Shown: in pieces, positions 25,423-34,140 of the stretch
Layout: every line of letters starts with the position of its first letter
How positions within the stretch are numbered: the stretch's first letter is position 1
DNA from: Psychrobacter sp. 4Dc
GTDB lineage: Bacteria > Pseudomonadota > Gammaproteobacteria > Pseudomonadales > Moraxellaceae
Assembly: GCF_002836715.1 (NCBI RefSeq)
Contig: NZ_CM009116.1
Coordinates: forward strand, 1 to 59,859
Reading direction: 5' to 3'
DNA length: 59,859 bases
Made by a program: the position numbers and the translations under genes
The notes under the pieces: model-generated
Seen by the model: the letters and a program-made list of their open reading frames with translations, nothing else
What the model was told of the DNA's origin: nothing
Databases searched by the model: none

Positions 25423-25785
25423 GTGTCACAGGCTCAGCCAACTATTGAAAAAATTCACAGCCTTAGAAAAAAACAAGAGACCGCGTTAAAAAGTCTTACC
25501 CTTATAGGCTACCTAGAAGGCACCTCTTTCTTATTATTGCTCTTCATCGCCATGCCACTAAAATATATGCTGGATATTCCAGAAGGTGTGAAATACATCG
25601 GTATGGCACACGGTATTTTGTTTATTACCTATATCATAATACTTATAGGCTCAGCTATCAAAATGAAAATGCCTCTTTGGGCAATACCTGCGGGCGTACT
25701 CGGCTCACTCTTACCTTTTGGCCCATTTATATTCGATCATTTACTAAAAAATAACTTACAGAAAAGTGTAAGTAAAGAAGCCTAG
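25423..25785 (+). CDS. DUF3817 family small membrane protein
   Basis: A 120-residue protein starting at a GTG with AAGGA about eight bases before. It has three hydrophobic segments, and the family pattern is visible in LIGYLEGTSFLLLLFIAMPLKY and GVKYIGMAHGILFITYI. The last segment, WAIPAGVLGSLLPFGPFIFD, is also typical. DUF3817 proteins are small integral membrane proteins of unknown function, sometimes fused or next to transporters. Nothing in the context defines its role. Confidence 0.8.
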   Translation: MSQAQPTIEKIHSLRKKQETALKSLTLIGYLEGTSFLLLLFIAMPLKYMLDIPEGVKYIGMAHGILFITYIIILIGSAIKMKMPLWAIPAGVLGSLLPFGPFIFDHLLKNNLQKSVSKEA

Positions 25786-26343
25786 AACAAGCTCTGCTAC
25801 AAATGATACAAATGATACAAATGATACAAACGTATATTATTACTCAAGATTATTTTTCCTAACTAAATTACAAGCCGCCATCACTCATCATGGCGACAAA
25901 TGAATAATATTGAGCAGAAATTAATCACAATAAAACTTTGATTCAGACCCAGTATGAATAGTCTTACACTCTAGTTACTTTTCCAACTTATCTTACATAC
26001 TATCGACAAACCCGTCTTGTTTAAAAGCTAAACAGGTTTTGTCATCCGCGATGGATTTCCTGTTATCGTAGGGTATACCCCAAGGAAACCAGTTATTTTA
26101 CCTTTCAAACCTATTAACAGACTACTTAAAGCAGACTGTTAGCATGGAACCATCTATAACAGACTTTTGAATTATAAGACTGGCTGCTGTGCTTTTTTCC
26201 TATCATTAGCCTATACCTAAAAAATAAAACCTCTAAACGATAATATATCTATCATTAGACTTGTTATTAATATTAAATGATAGTAACATCTTATTATTAT
26301 CAATAAACATTGATTATTAAGTCTAAATAATATAGGTGGCGTT
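25786..26343. other. Non-coding region before the resolvase
   Basis: About 560 bases without a gene. It holds three tandem copies of AAATGATACA near 25800-25829, an imperfect hairpin GACAAACC...TGTTTA / TAAACA...TTTTGTC (26005-26043), the direct repeat ACTACTTAAAGCAGACTGT (26121-26139; a near copy lies after the Fic gene) and an A+T-rich part (26220-26335). The latter has GATAATATATCTATC-like dyads that could be a resolvase site. Confidence 0.45.
26121..26139 (+). repeat. Direct repeat bracketing resolvase and fic, left copy
   Basis: ACTACTTAAAGCAGACTGT recurs with one mismatch at 28982-29000. Similarity continues weakly outward (a shared GGAAC follows both). The two copies enclose the resolvase and the Fic gene and may mark the ends of an inserted segment. 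Confidence 0.5.
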
Positions 26344-26937
26344 ATGACCATTCGTATTTATGTGAGAGCCAGCACTAAGGATCAAGACGCTAAGAGAGCC
26401 TTGTCTGACTTGATTCGCTTTAGCCAAAGCTATGATGATAACCATGTTGAGTACGTTGAGCATTTCAGTGGTACGAAGCTTGATAGACCAGCACTCACTC
26501 TGTTACTCAATGACGCTGAGGAAGACGATATTCTGCTGGTTGAAAGCGTGGATAGATTAAGCCGGCTATCTCAAGATGATTTTGCAATTCTAAAGCAGCG
26601 CATCAAAGACAAGGGCTTACGATTAGTGGTGGCTGATCTACCAACGACGCATACAGTTAATAATGGCATGACAGGTGAGATCCTAACAGTGATTAACCAT
26701 ATGCTGATCGACTTATTAGCAACGATGGCAAAGCTTGATAACGACAAGCGTAGAGAGCGTATCAAGCAGGGATTGGCTAACAGTGGCTATAAGCCCTCCG
26801 GTAAGAAGCCTAATACAACGAAACACAATCGTATTAGAGAATTAGACAGTCAAGGCAATATGACAAAAGAGGAAATCGCTAAGGCAGTTGGTGTTGGCGT
26901 AGCTACTGTTTACCGGGTGTTAAAGCCAGGCTCATAG
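26344..26937 (+). CDS. Serine recombinase (resolvase/invertase family)
   Basis: A 197-residue site-specific recombinase. The catalytic domain starts IRIYVRASTKDQDAKRALSDL, with Ser10 as nucleophile, and shows LLVESVDRLSRLSQDDF, the conserved region with catalytic arginines. The long helix and a C-terminal helix-turn-helix (MTKEEIAKAVGVGVATVYRVL) complete a normal small resolvase. It could resolve plasmid multimers or cointegrates, which would suit a plasmid with two replicons and long repeats. Upstream A+T-rich dyads at about 26240-26300 are candidate recombination sites. A relic of a second resolvase lies at 30214-30352. Confidence 0.92.
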   Translation: MTIRIYVRASTKDQDAKRALSDLIRFSQSYDDNHVEYVEHFSGTKLDRPALTLLLNDAEEDDILLVESVDRLSRLSQDDFAILKQRIKDKGLRLVVADLPTTHTVNNGMTGEILTVINHMLIDLLATMAKLDNDKRRERIKQGLANSGYKPSGKKPNTTKHNRIRELDSQGNMTKEEIAKAVGVGVATVYRVLKPGS

Positions 26938-27246
26938 CTGAGGTATTTTATTTTATTTTTGTTCATAAACAGCTGATATATAAGGCTTTACACGCGAGGC
27001 AAGAAGGCTTTATTTGCAGAAATAGGTACTCTATTACTACGTAGCTGTGTTAAGAACGGTGTATTTTCATCATTCAATTTCGTTCAATTATGCCCACTTA
27101 AAACGCCCTTCGATCTTTATCTAAAGACATCACAGCGTCATATAAAAATCGATTTAATGCAATGAGGCTTCATTATAATCATTATATTGCATTCATAATC
27201 GCTTTTCTGCAAAATGGCTTATCTATAATCGCTTGAGCCACTCATA
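26938..27246. other. Intergenic region before fic
   Basis: About 310 bases. I see no gene. The repeated word ATAATCGCTT near 27190-27235 (CATAATCGCTTTTC and TATAATCGCTTGAG) may belong to the fic promoter. Confidence 0.35.
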
Positions 27247-28827
27247 ATGAATACCCCTACCTCAGACCCTATTGGCGCAGCATGGCTTATCCGTTATGCC
27301 AGCATCGAGCTGGTTTCCCCTTTATATGTCAGCAGCAGTATCGGTGGGCGCAGACAAACCTATAAAGACGGTGACGTCATTCATAACGCTTATCAGGAAA
27401 CCGCGCGTCCACTGGACACTATCATTGCGCACTTACAGTTTCACATGCGTCATGAAGTGCTGAATTTAGAGTTACTGGTTCGTCTATTTGAGCAGGTAGG
27501 TGCTGATGACGTACAAGCATGGGTAAACGCTGAGCCGACAGGTAGCTATGCCCGTAGAATGGCTTTCTTATATGAATGGCTTATGGATAAGCGTTTAGAG
27601 GTACCGAGTAATATAGGCGGTAACTATGTGGATGCTTTGGATACCAAGAAATTGGTTACTTCAAGTCCTTCGCAGGTCATCAAGAACGCTCGCTGGCGTA
27701 TCAATGACAATCTAGCAGGAACGCGTCATTTCTGTCCGATACTGGTGAAAACAGAGGCCTTTACGCAAGCAGCTGCACTCGATATTGCCATGATGGTTGA
27801 CAAACTTAACGATGAATTTGGGCAAGACTTACTGATGCGCGCCTCCGTATGGATGACACTACGAGAGAGTAAAGCCAGCTTTACTATAGAAGGTGAGGGA
27901 AAAGAGTTAAAACGTATTGAACGTTTTGCCGATGTGATGGCACGACGTACCGGCACCGGCGACATTCCGCTTGACCCTGAATCACTAGCAGAGTTGCAAC
28001 AAGAGATACTCGGTAGCAAAACAGTTATCCAGCAGTATGGTGTCCGTCAATCACCAGTTTTTGTGTCGCATACTCAGGTCAATGGCTTTAAAGAGATTGT
28101 GCACTATATTGCGCCACCTGCTGATGACATTGCTAACAAGCTCAAAGGGTTACAGGCATTTATGGAAAAGACTGAGGGACAATCAGCACTGATGCGTAGT
28201 GCGGTTGCCTCCTTTGCTTTTGTATATATTCATCCGCTGGCGGATGGCAATGGCCGTGTACATCGCTTCTTAATTAATGACGTCCTCAGGCGAGACCAGG
28301 TCATTCATGAGCCGATTATCCTACCTATATCACAAGCCATTGCTGAGCATCCCTCAGACCGTCATGCCTATGACAAAATTTTAGACCGTGTCTCTGTGCC
28401 GCTTATGAAGCAAATCCGTGATCATTACAGCTTTGATAAAAAGGCAGTTACTTACCCTGATGGTATTCGCTCAAACTTAAATTTTGAAAACACTCACCTC
28501 ATTCAACCTGCATGGCGCTTTATGGATCTAACGCCTCACGTTCAGTACTTATCAGGACTCATTGCTCATGTTATTGAAAAAGAGATGCATAACGAGTCAC
28601 AGTACCTAAGAAAGCATGACCATGCACGACTGGCGATGAAAGAGATTATTGAGATGCCCAACAGCTATGCCGATAGAATCATTCGCAGCATGCTACAAAA
28701 TAAAGGTGCTAAAAGTAATAAGCTACTTAAGGATTATCCGTTTTTAACAAATGATGAGGTTTGGGATGACATTTTTGCTGTCGTTGTAGAGACCTTTAAA
28801 GATGAGACAGATGAATTGAATAGGTAG
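27247..28827 (+). CDS. Fic-domain protein (probable AMP transferase)
   Basis: A 526-residue protein. The Fic active site is HPLADGNGRVHRFLIN, starting at His329 and matching HPFxxGNGR except for Leu at the third position, which is common. An autoinhibitory motif of the S/TxxxE(G/N) type is present upstream, SFTIEG (Ser211, Glu215), so this is a class II Fic protein whose activity is held down by its own N-terminal helix. The N-terminal 190 residues resemble the DUF4172-like part that precedes such cores, and a winged-helix-like region follows. It probably transfers AMP to a protein target. Neighbours are a resolvase and an octamer array, so the target is not indicated. Confidence 0.9.
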   Translation: MNTPTSDPIGAAWLIRYASIELVSPLYVSSSIGGRRQTYKDGDVIHNAYQETARPLDTIIAHLQFHMRHEVLNLELLVRLFEQVGADDVQAWVNAEPTGSYARRMAFLYEWLMDKRLEVPSNIGGNYVDALDTKKLVTSSPSQVIKNARWRINDNLAGTRHFCPILVKTEAFTQAAALDIAMMVDKLNDEFGQDLLMRASVWMTLRESKASFTIEGEGKELKRIERFADVMARRTGTGDIPLDPESLAELQQEILGSKTVIQQYGVRQSPVFVSHTQVNGFKEIVHYIAPPADDIANKLKGLQAFMEKTEGQSALMRSAVASFAFVYIHPLADGNGRVHRFLINDVLRRDQVIHEPIILPISQAIAEHPSDRHAYDKILDRVSVPLMKQIRDHYSFDKKAVTYPDGIRSNLNFENTHLIQPAWRFMDLTPHVQYLSGLIAHVIEKEMHNESQYLRKHDHARLAMKEIIEMPNSYADRIIRSMLQNKGAKSNKLLKDYPFLTNDEVWDDIFAVVVETFKDETDELNR

Positions 28828-28860
28828 AACAGACCCTGCTATATGCAGGGATGTCTACCT
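28822..28860. terminator. Hairpin after fic
   Basis: CCCTGC-TATAT-GCAGGG (28834-28850) sits inside outer arms AGGTAGA and TCTACCT. There is no T-run, so it may be an attenuating hairpin or an inverted-repeat site rather than a classical terminator. Confidence 0.4.
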
Positions 28861-28981
28861 TGACGATTAAGCTGGTATAAATATCATCGTTGCGATGATG
28901 ATTCGGCTATAAGAGATTCGGCTGAAATACCATAGCCTAAAACGTAATCAATATTTTTCTTGACCCTATTTACGCTAATAA

Positions 28982-29000
28982 ACTACTTAAAACAGACTGT
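28982..29000 (+). repeat. Direct repeat bracketing resolvase and fic, right copy
   Basis: ACTACTTAAAACAGACTGT, one mismatch from the copy at 26121-26139, about 2.86 kb away in the same orientation. Confidence 0.5.
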
Positions 29001-29070
29001 ATAAAAGGAACTGCTGATAACAGACCATTGTAATTTGACAAGCCTTGATACAGATAGTCAAAATGATTTT

Positions 29071-29158
29071 GAGTATTTGAGTATTTGAGTATTTGAGTAT
29101 TTGAGTATTTGAGTATTTGAGTATTTGAGTATTTGAGTATTTGAGTATTTGAGTATTA
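29071..29158. repeat. Second octamer array: candidate second centromere
   Basis: GAGTATTT is repeated eleven times at exact 8-base intervals (29071 to 29151). On the minus strand this reads ACTC boxes separated by AAAT spacers, which is the canonical box-and-spacer arrangement of ParG-type centromeres, even closer to ACTC than the array before parA. It lies 19 kb from parAG and has no partition gene beside it. Confidence 0.65.
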
Positions 29159-29180
29159 CTTCGCTTCTTTAGTTATGATA

Positions 29181-30206
29181 ACCCCAGTTCGGGATAAGCG
29201 CTCAAAAAAAAGATAAAAAAAGAAGTCCAAAGTTGCTAAAGTAAGTTTACCAAGACAAACTTCACAACAAGGACTTCTTACATGGACAACCTAACCGAAC
29301 TATACTGCCATATTGACGACTTTTATTAGCAATTCAAACCTGAGTTTGACGCTCATTTAATCGCAACGGGCCGTCAACGGCTAAGAGCATGCAAGATAAG
29401 TGTAGCAGAGATTATGACCATCTTGGTACTGTTTCATCAACTGCGGTATCGACAGTTTAAGTCTTTTTACTACCATCACATGCTTGGCATGATGAAGCGG
29501 GAGTTTCCAAACTTGCCCAGTTATTCACGGTTTATAGAGCTGATACCACGCAGTATCATGCCATTATGTGCCTACTTGCAAAGCATGATGGGCGACTGTA
29601 CGGGTATCAGCTATATTGATTCAACCAAGATAGCAGTTTGTCATAACAAGCGTATCTACCGTCATAAAGTCTTTGAGAGTATGGCGCAAAGAGATAAAGG
29701 TAGTATGGGCTAGTTTTACGGCTTTAAGCTGCACGCCATTATCAATCATAAGGGCGAGCTTTTATCTGTTAAAGTCACTGCGGGTAATATCGATGACAGA
29801 GTGCCTGTTAAGGATATGGCAACGTCTGTGTTTGGCAAGGTGTTTGGGGATAGAGGCTATATCAGTAAAGCACTAAACGAGTGGCTCACAAAACACAGTG
29901 ATACCATGTTGATCACCAAACTTCGGCGTAATATGAAACCCCAATTACTTGAGCCTATGGATGAGGCACTACTCAATCATCGCTCTTTGGTTGAAACGGT
30001 GTTTGGAGAGCTTAAAAACTTGTGCCAAATCGAACACTCACGCCATCGTAGTGTCACGGGGTTTATCACAAACTTGCTGTCAGGGTTGATTGCTTATTGC
30101 TGGTTTCCCTATAAACCCACCATCAAAAACATGCCTCAGCAGGGACAGGTAGCCACATTGTAAATAGTATCAATGAGTTACAATGTGGCTTATCCCGAAC
30201 TAGGGT
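29181..30206 (+). mobile_element. IS982-family insertion sequence, inactive
   Basis: A 1026-bp element with 19-bp terminal inverted repeats (ACCCCAGTTCGGGATAAGC and its complement with one mismatch) at 29181-29199 and 30188-30206. A perfect 7-bp target duplication, TATGATA, lies directly outside each end (29174-29180 and 30207-30213). The transposase frame has two internal stops. The element interrupts a resolvase relic on its right side. Confidence 0.9.
29282..30163 (+). pseudogene. IS982-family transposase with two in-frame amber codons
   Basis: A single frame runs from the ATG at 29282 (MDNLTELYCHIDDFY) to a stop at 30163, the normal length of about 294 codons for an IS982 transposase. 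It is broken by TAG at 29327-29329, where relatives would carry a sense codon before QFKPEFDAH, and by TAG at 29711-29713, between KGSMG and FYGFKLHAI, where the family usually has Trp. No frameshift is present. Catalytic acidic regions such as SYIDSTKIAVCH, LSVKVTAGNIDD and VETVFGELKN remain. Without amber suppression it is inactive. Confidence 0.88.
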
Positions 30207-30213
30207 TATGATA

Positions 30214-30352
30214 GCTATCAGCTTTGGATGTACTAGCTTTGCCCCTGACCCATTCTCTACGTAGAACGCAGCAAGTTTATGACCATGATCAGTAGCAAAC
30301 TGTATGAGCTCATTTTTGGCACGCTTGGCATCTTGCTCTTCAGGTAACGTTT
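30214..30352 (-). pseudogene. Serine resolvase relic cut by the IS982 element
   Basis: On the minus strand a short frame reads EEQDAKRAKNELIQFATDHG followed by HKLAAFYVENGSGAKLVHPK. It aligns by eye with residues 12-55 of the resolvase at 26344 (KDQDAKRALSDLIRF and FSGTKLDRPAL). The catalytic N-terminus is missing behind a stop, and the IS insertion ends the frame on the other side without continuation beyond it. It is a dead fragment. Confidence 0.65.
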
Positions 30353-30422
30353 TATGGTGACTTTAGATAGGATATAGCTCTAAAACAATCTCGTTCCCTT
30401 CTGTTAATGTTGGAGCTTAACC

Positions 30423-31187
30423 GTGCTCGATATTTTACAAGCAATTCCTAATTGGCATCTTGCAGGGCTGTTTTTGGCGGGTATGATTGCTTTTGTGATT
30501 TCCACCATATCAGGAGGTGGCGGTGCACTTTTACTTATACCTGTCACCTCTGCGCTGATAGGGATCTCGGCTGCGCCACCCGTGATTAATTTAGGTAATT
30601 TCATTAGTCGCCCTTCACGTCTTTATTTATTTTGGCATCATATCGACTGGTCGCTAATAAAGTATTATGCGCCAAGCGCTATCGTTGGTGCGTGGTTAGC
30701 TGCATTATTATTTAGCCGTCTTGATGGGAGCTGGATTCAGTTATTAGTGGGTGCATTTTTGATATCTACCGTCTTGCAGTATCGTTTTGGCAAAGTAGAA
30801 AAATCTTTTAATATGCCTAAACTGGGGTTTGTGCCTTTAGGTTTTATTACGGCGTTCATTAGCACACTCGTCGGCGGTTTGGGTCCTGTGCTCAATCCTT
30901 TCTATATGAATACGGGATTACAAAAAGAAGATTTAATCGCTACTAAAACAGCTAATTCATTCTTTGTAGGATTGGCTCAGATTGGTAGTTATACTTTTTT
31001 TGGCGTATTGACTGCCAATCTTTGGATTTATGGCTTTGCTTTAGGGCTTGGTGCTGTGGTTGGCAACATCATTGGTAAGCGCTTTTTAGCAGGTATGAAT
31101 ATCAAGCAGTTTAGAGTGATGCTGATCCTATTAATGGTCATTAGTGGCGTAGTGATGATTGTCCAAAACGTCATGATTCTGTTTTAA
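30423..31187 (+). CDS. TSUP (TauE/SafE) family membrane transporter
   Basis: A 254-residue protein with about eight membrane segments, starting at a GTG after GGAG. The family pattern appears in FVISTISGGGGALLLIPV near the N-terminus and the repeated inverted half GFITAFISTLVGGLGPVLNPF. TSUP proteins export or import sulfite, sulfonates or related anions and are often linked to sulfur or thiol stress. Here it stands alone between an IS scar and the second ccm cassette, so the substrate is unknown. Confidence 0.88.
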   Translation: MLDILQAIPNWHLAGLFLAGMIAFVISTISGGGGALLLIPVTSALIGISAAPPVINLGNFISRPSRLYLFWHHIDWSLIKYYAPSAIVGAWLAALLFSRLDGSWIQLLVGAFLISTVLQYRFGKVEKSFNMPKLGFVPLGFITAFISTLVGGLGPVLNPFYMNTGLQKEDLIATKTANSFFVGLAQIGSYTFFGVLTANLWIYGFALGLGAVVGNIIGKRFLAGMNIKQFRVMLILLMVISGVVMIVQNVMILF

Positions 31188-31652
31188 ATTAAACCAAAGT
31201 TATCTGACAGTGAATATATTCATTATCACTGCTAGAGCTAACAATACTGATGTAAAAACAAGCTACGCGGACCATAGCTGAAACGCGGGATACTCAGATA
31301 GGGATAGATAACTAAGAATTCATTCGAGGCATGGTTGCCTGTGCGGTACTAATTCTAAATAGTGAGCAGCAAGCAAACCTTTGCCACCGTATTTACTCAT
31401 GGTCCCACTGTTAAAAAGTCTTTAGTAGAGTTATTAAGCCATATACCTCTTCTGCGGGAAGCTGAAAATGAGCTGTCTGTTATGTTTAATCAAGACTTTC
31501 TATAGTCATCCGTCCAATTATTTCACTAGCAAAACACCATAGCCGTTTTTTACTTCTTTACTAATAGGTTATACAGCTATTGATAGCACCACTTTCAAAA
31601 GCTGTCCTACATACGGTTCTAGTATTATGAAACTTACTGTAATAATCATTTG
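31188..31652. other. Region without an intact gene
   Basis: About 465 bases. A 47-codon plus-strand frame (about 31363-31505) reads VFTHGPTVKKSLVELLSHIP, then LLREAENELSVMFNQDFL. It looks protein-like but I do not recognise it and it lacks a good start, so it may be a relic. The last 90 bases before ccmI match the downstream region of ccm copy 1. Confidence 0.4.
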
Positions 31653-32933
31653 TTAAGGGATCTGTTGATTGATTTCAATATTAACTTGAGTCTGTTCAGC
31701 GCTAATCACTACTGGGTTACCTGATAGATCACCCGACTCTGCGGACGCAGTCCCACTATGGCTAACACGAGCAACGACTGCTAACTGAGTTTTGTCGCTA
31801 CGGGCAGATTGTAACGTGCGTTCTGGCATCATCGCATCAAGATCGCTTAAACGGATACTGGCTTTACCTTGCTTGATGATACTAATAGGTAAACGTTTGG
31901 CGGCAAACGGAGGGCCCCCTTTCACATCACGTATCGCTACAAACAACACATCATTGGCTTTAACCAATGGTAATAGACTCGCATCAATAGAGACGGTAAC
32001 TTCGATACCTTGCGCGGCTTGCTGCTCTTGCGCGATGACATTAGCACTTAGCTCATCAAGGCTCGCTAGCGCTTTACTATGGTCACCTGGTTTGGCAGCG
32101 ATGCTCTCACGTAAACGCTTAATCCAACCTTGCGCTTCTGCAAAGTTACTACCACGTGCCTCACCCATTGCCATTAGCATCTGCGCACCTTCATGCTGTG
32201 GATTTTTGGCAAGGACATCTTGTAATACACGGCGGCTACTGGCATCAAGCTGACCTTTATTGGCAAAAAAGCTAATCTGCGCATAAGTGGTCGCAATCTC
32301 TTCATTGTCTGGTGACAGACGGTAAGCGCGTGACAAAGCTTCAATCGCTGAGTCGGTAGCTTCAAGCGATAAAAACAGCTCTGACAAACGCATCCAGCGA
32401 TCAGGATCATCGGCATGACGATAAACGTTGGTCTGCATCGCGCTGATTAATTGCGTACCATCTTCAATCGCCCAAGCTGGTGGCTGGTCAATCTTACCGG
32501 TTAATAAATCATCGGCTACTTGGGCAACTTTATCTTCTGCTGTCCACAAGTCAAACACCGGTGTACGGTCACCAACCAAAAAGTAAGCCAATCCTGCAAG
32601 TACTGGCACCCATACCATGATAATCAAACGGCTCTTGATACCAGGTGCGACCATAGGTGTTACTTCACGCTGAGCATCCAATAGCTGACGCTCAAGCTCA
32701 AGCTTTTGGTTTTGGTAGTGAGCATCATCGATGGTGCCACTGTCTTTGTCTGTTTTTAGCTCTGCCAGACGCTCGCGAAACACCGCCACGTTGATATCTA
32801 GTAGCTGGTTGTCCACAGAAGTGCCTGATGTACGCGTGGCGCGCAGCCATGGCATGATGGTAATAACAGCAAGGAGTAAGGCAATCAGTAAGCTTAGGGC
32901 AATAAATAAGCCAAAAGTAGAGAATATGGTCAT
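31653..32933 (-). CDS. ccmI: Cytochrome c maturation protein CcmI, copy 2
   Basis: A 426-residue paralogue of the protein at 23048-24328 with the same length and domain order: two N-terminal membrane segments, a TPR region (DDPDRWMRLSELFLSLEATDSAIEALSRAYRLSPDNEEI) and a C-terminal domain ending in VNIEINQQIP. Differences are scattered rather than clustered, so both copies look functional. It overlaps ccmH by four bases. The downstream flank also matches that of copy 1 for about 90 bases. Confidence 0.92.
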   Translation of the reverse strand: MTIFSTFGLFIALSLLIALLLAVITIMPWLRATRTSGTSVDNQLLDINVAVFRERLAELKTDKDSGTIDDAHYQNQKLELERQLLDAQREVTPMVAPGIKSRLIIMVWVPVLAGLAYFLVGDRTPVFDLWTAEDKVAQVADDLLTGKIDQPPAWAIEDGTQLISAMQTNVYRHADDPDRWMRLSELFLSLEATDSAIEALSRAYRLSPDNEEIATTYAQISFFANKGQLDASSRRVLQDVLAKNPQHEGAQMLMAMGEARGSNFAEAQGWIKRLRESIAAKPGDHSKALASLDELSANVIAQEQQAAQGIEVTVSIDASLLPLVKANDVLFVAIRDVKGGPPFAAKRLPISIIKQGKASIRLSDLDAMMPERTLQSARSDKTQLAVVARVSHSGTASAESGDLSGNPVVISAEQTQVNIEINQQIP

Positions 32934-33493
32934 TTTTTGTCCTCGGGGCTTGTGGTGTCATGAGCGTCATTATCGGTGCTATTGGCACGCGATAGCAGAC
33001 GATCAAGTTCGGCTTTTTCGGCGGCAGTCAGCTCCGAGGCGGTATTATCTACCGTCACTCTACTCTGACCGCTCGCTACCAGCTGGCGGCGACGGCTTTG
33101 CCAAAACCACCCTATCAATAATACGATCAGTAGCAATGGCGGAAAAAACCATAAAATCCATGTCGATGGACGTACAGGCGGCTTGTAGCTGATAAAATCG
33201 CCGTAGCGCTCTTGCATATAAGCACGAATCTCACCATCACTACGTCTGTCTTTAATCAAATCATAGACTTTTTGCTTTAAGTCTTGGGCAATCGGCGCAT
33301 CAGAACCTGCCAAGTTTTGGTTTTGGCATTTCGGGCAACGTAGCTCTTCGATCAATCCTCGGTATTGTGCTTCTTGTTGGACAGAATCAAAATCATAGAC
33401 GTCAATCGCCGCATAGCTGGTCACACTTAGGAGACAGGCAAGTATTAAGCTCGCTACTTTTATCGTAACGGCCTTTATTGAACGGGCTATCAT
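32930..33493 (-). CDS. ccmH: Cytochrome c maturation protein CcmH, copy 2
   Basis: A 187-residue protein with LRCPKCQNQNLAGSDAPIA as redox motif and the C-terminal membrane helix STWILWFFPPLLLIVLLIGW. I chose the ATG at 33493 (overlapping the ccmG stop as ATGA); a start at 33499 would add two residues. The motif here begins with Leu, the commoner form, where copy 1 has Phe. Confidence 0.93.
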   Translation of the reverse strand: MIARSIKAVTIKVASLILACLLSVTSYAAIDVYDFDSVQQEAQYRGLIEELRCPKCQNQNLAGSDAPIAQDLKQKVYDLIKDRRSDGEIRAYMQERYGDFISYKPPVRPSTWILWFFPPLLLIVLLIGWFWQSRRRQLVASGQSRVTVDNTASELTAAEKAELDRLLSRANSTDNDAHDTTSPEDKK

Positions 33494-34140
33494 TTGCACA
33501 CCTCTTCAACCTGAATCGCATCTGGACTGACGTTATTATCATTGGCATCATTGAGTACCGTTAAGCAAGGCTCAATACGATCTTGCCAGTTACTCTCGTT
33601 AATCTCACCAACAATGTGCTGGCGAATAACGCCTTCACCATCGACAGTGAAAGTCTCAGGCGCACCCGTCAACCCTAAGTCCAAGGCAAACTGGCCGGAC
33701 AAATCCTGAATAGACATGGAGAATGGGTCGCCGCCACGATTTAAATATCCTAGCGCATCACCGATGTCATCTTTGTAATTAACACCAACCAAATTGACTC
33801 CGCGCTCTTCTAATTGCATTAAAAAAGGATGCTCAATAACGCAAGTTGGACACCAAGAGCCCCAAATATTCATCAAAAAGGGCTCATCAGGTAAGTTGTC
33901 ATTGGTCATGATCCGACTGGTATCGGACAACAATGGCAGCTCAAACGCTGGTACTGGGCGTTCAAGCGCGGTATTGGTTACGATTTCAGTCGGCTGCCCC
34001 AAACGAAAATAAAGCATAACCATAACAGCAGCAAAGATGATCAGCGGGATCAAAAACCATATTCTAATTTGGCTTTTTTTCATTGTTCGATTACCTTTTG
34101 TTTCAGGGGGTTGCTCGGAAAAATGATTAGACTTAGTCAT
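33490..34140 (-). CDS. ccmG: Thiol:disulfide interchange protein CcmG/DsbE, copy 2
   Basis: A 216-residue membrane-anchored thioredoxin-like protein. One membrane segment lies near residues 27-46; the active site is NIWGSWCPTCVIEHPFL, and GAPETFTVDGEGVIRQH follows. GGGGAGAAGC precedes the ATG, which overlaps the end of ccmF by eight bases. The N-terminal tail differs clearly from copy 1, while the catalytic domain is closely similar. Confidence 0.94.
   Translation of the reverse strand: MTKSNHFSEQPPETKGNRTMKKSQIRIWFLIPLIIFAAVMVMLYFRLGQPTEIVTNTALERPVPAFELPLLSDTSRIMTNDNLPDEPFLMNIWGSWCPTCVIEHPFLMQLEERGVNLVGVNYKDDIGDALGYLNRGGDPFSMSIQDLSGQFALDLGLTGAPETFTVDGEGVIRQHIVGEINESNWQDRIEPCLTVLNDANDNNVSPDAIQVEEVCK

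Noticed and set aside
29071..29158. Possible CRISPR array or simple microsatellite
   Set aside because: No spacers or cas genes. A pure slippage origin is possible, but the match to ParG box spacing makes a partition site the better hypothesis.
29282..30163. Programmed stop-codon readthrough or selenocysteine/pyrrolysine in the IS982 transposase
   Set aside because: Stops are TAG, no recoding element was seen, and relatives have ordinary sense codons there; nonsense mutation is simpler.
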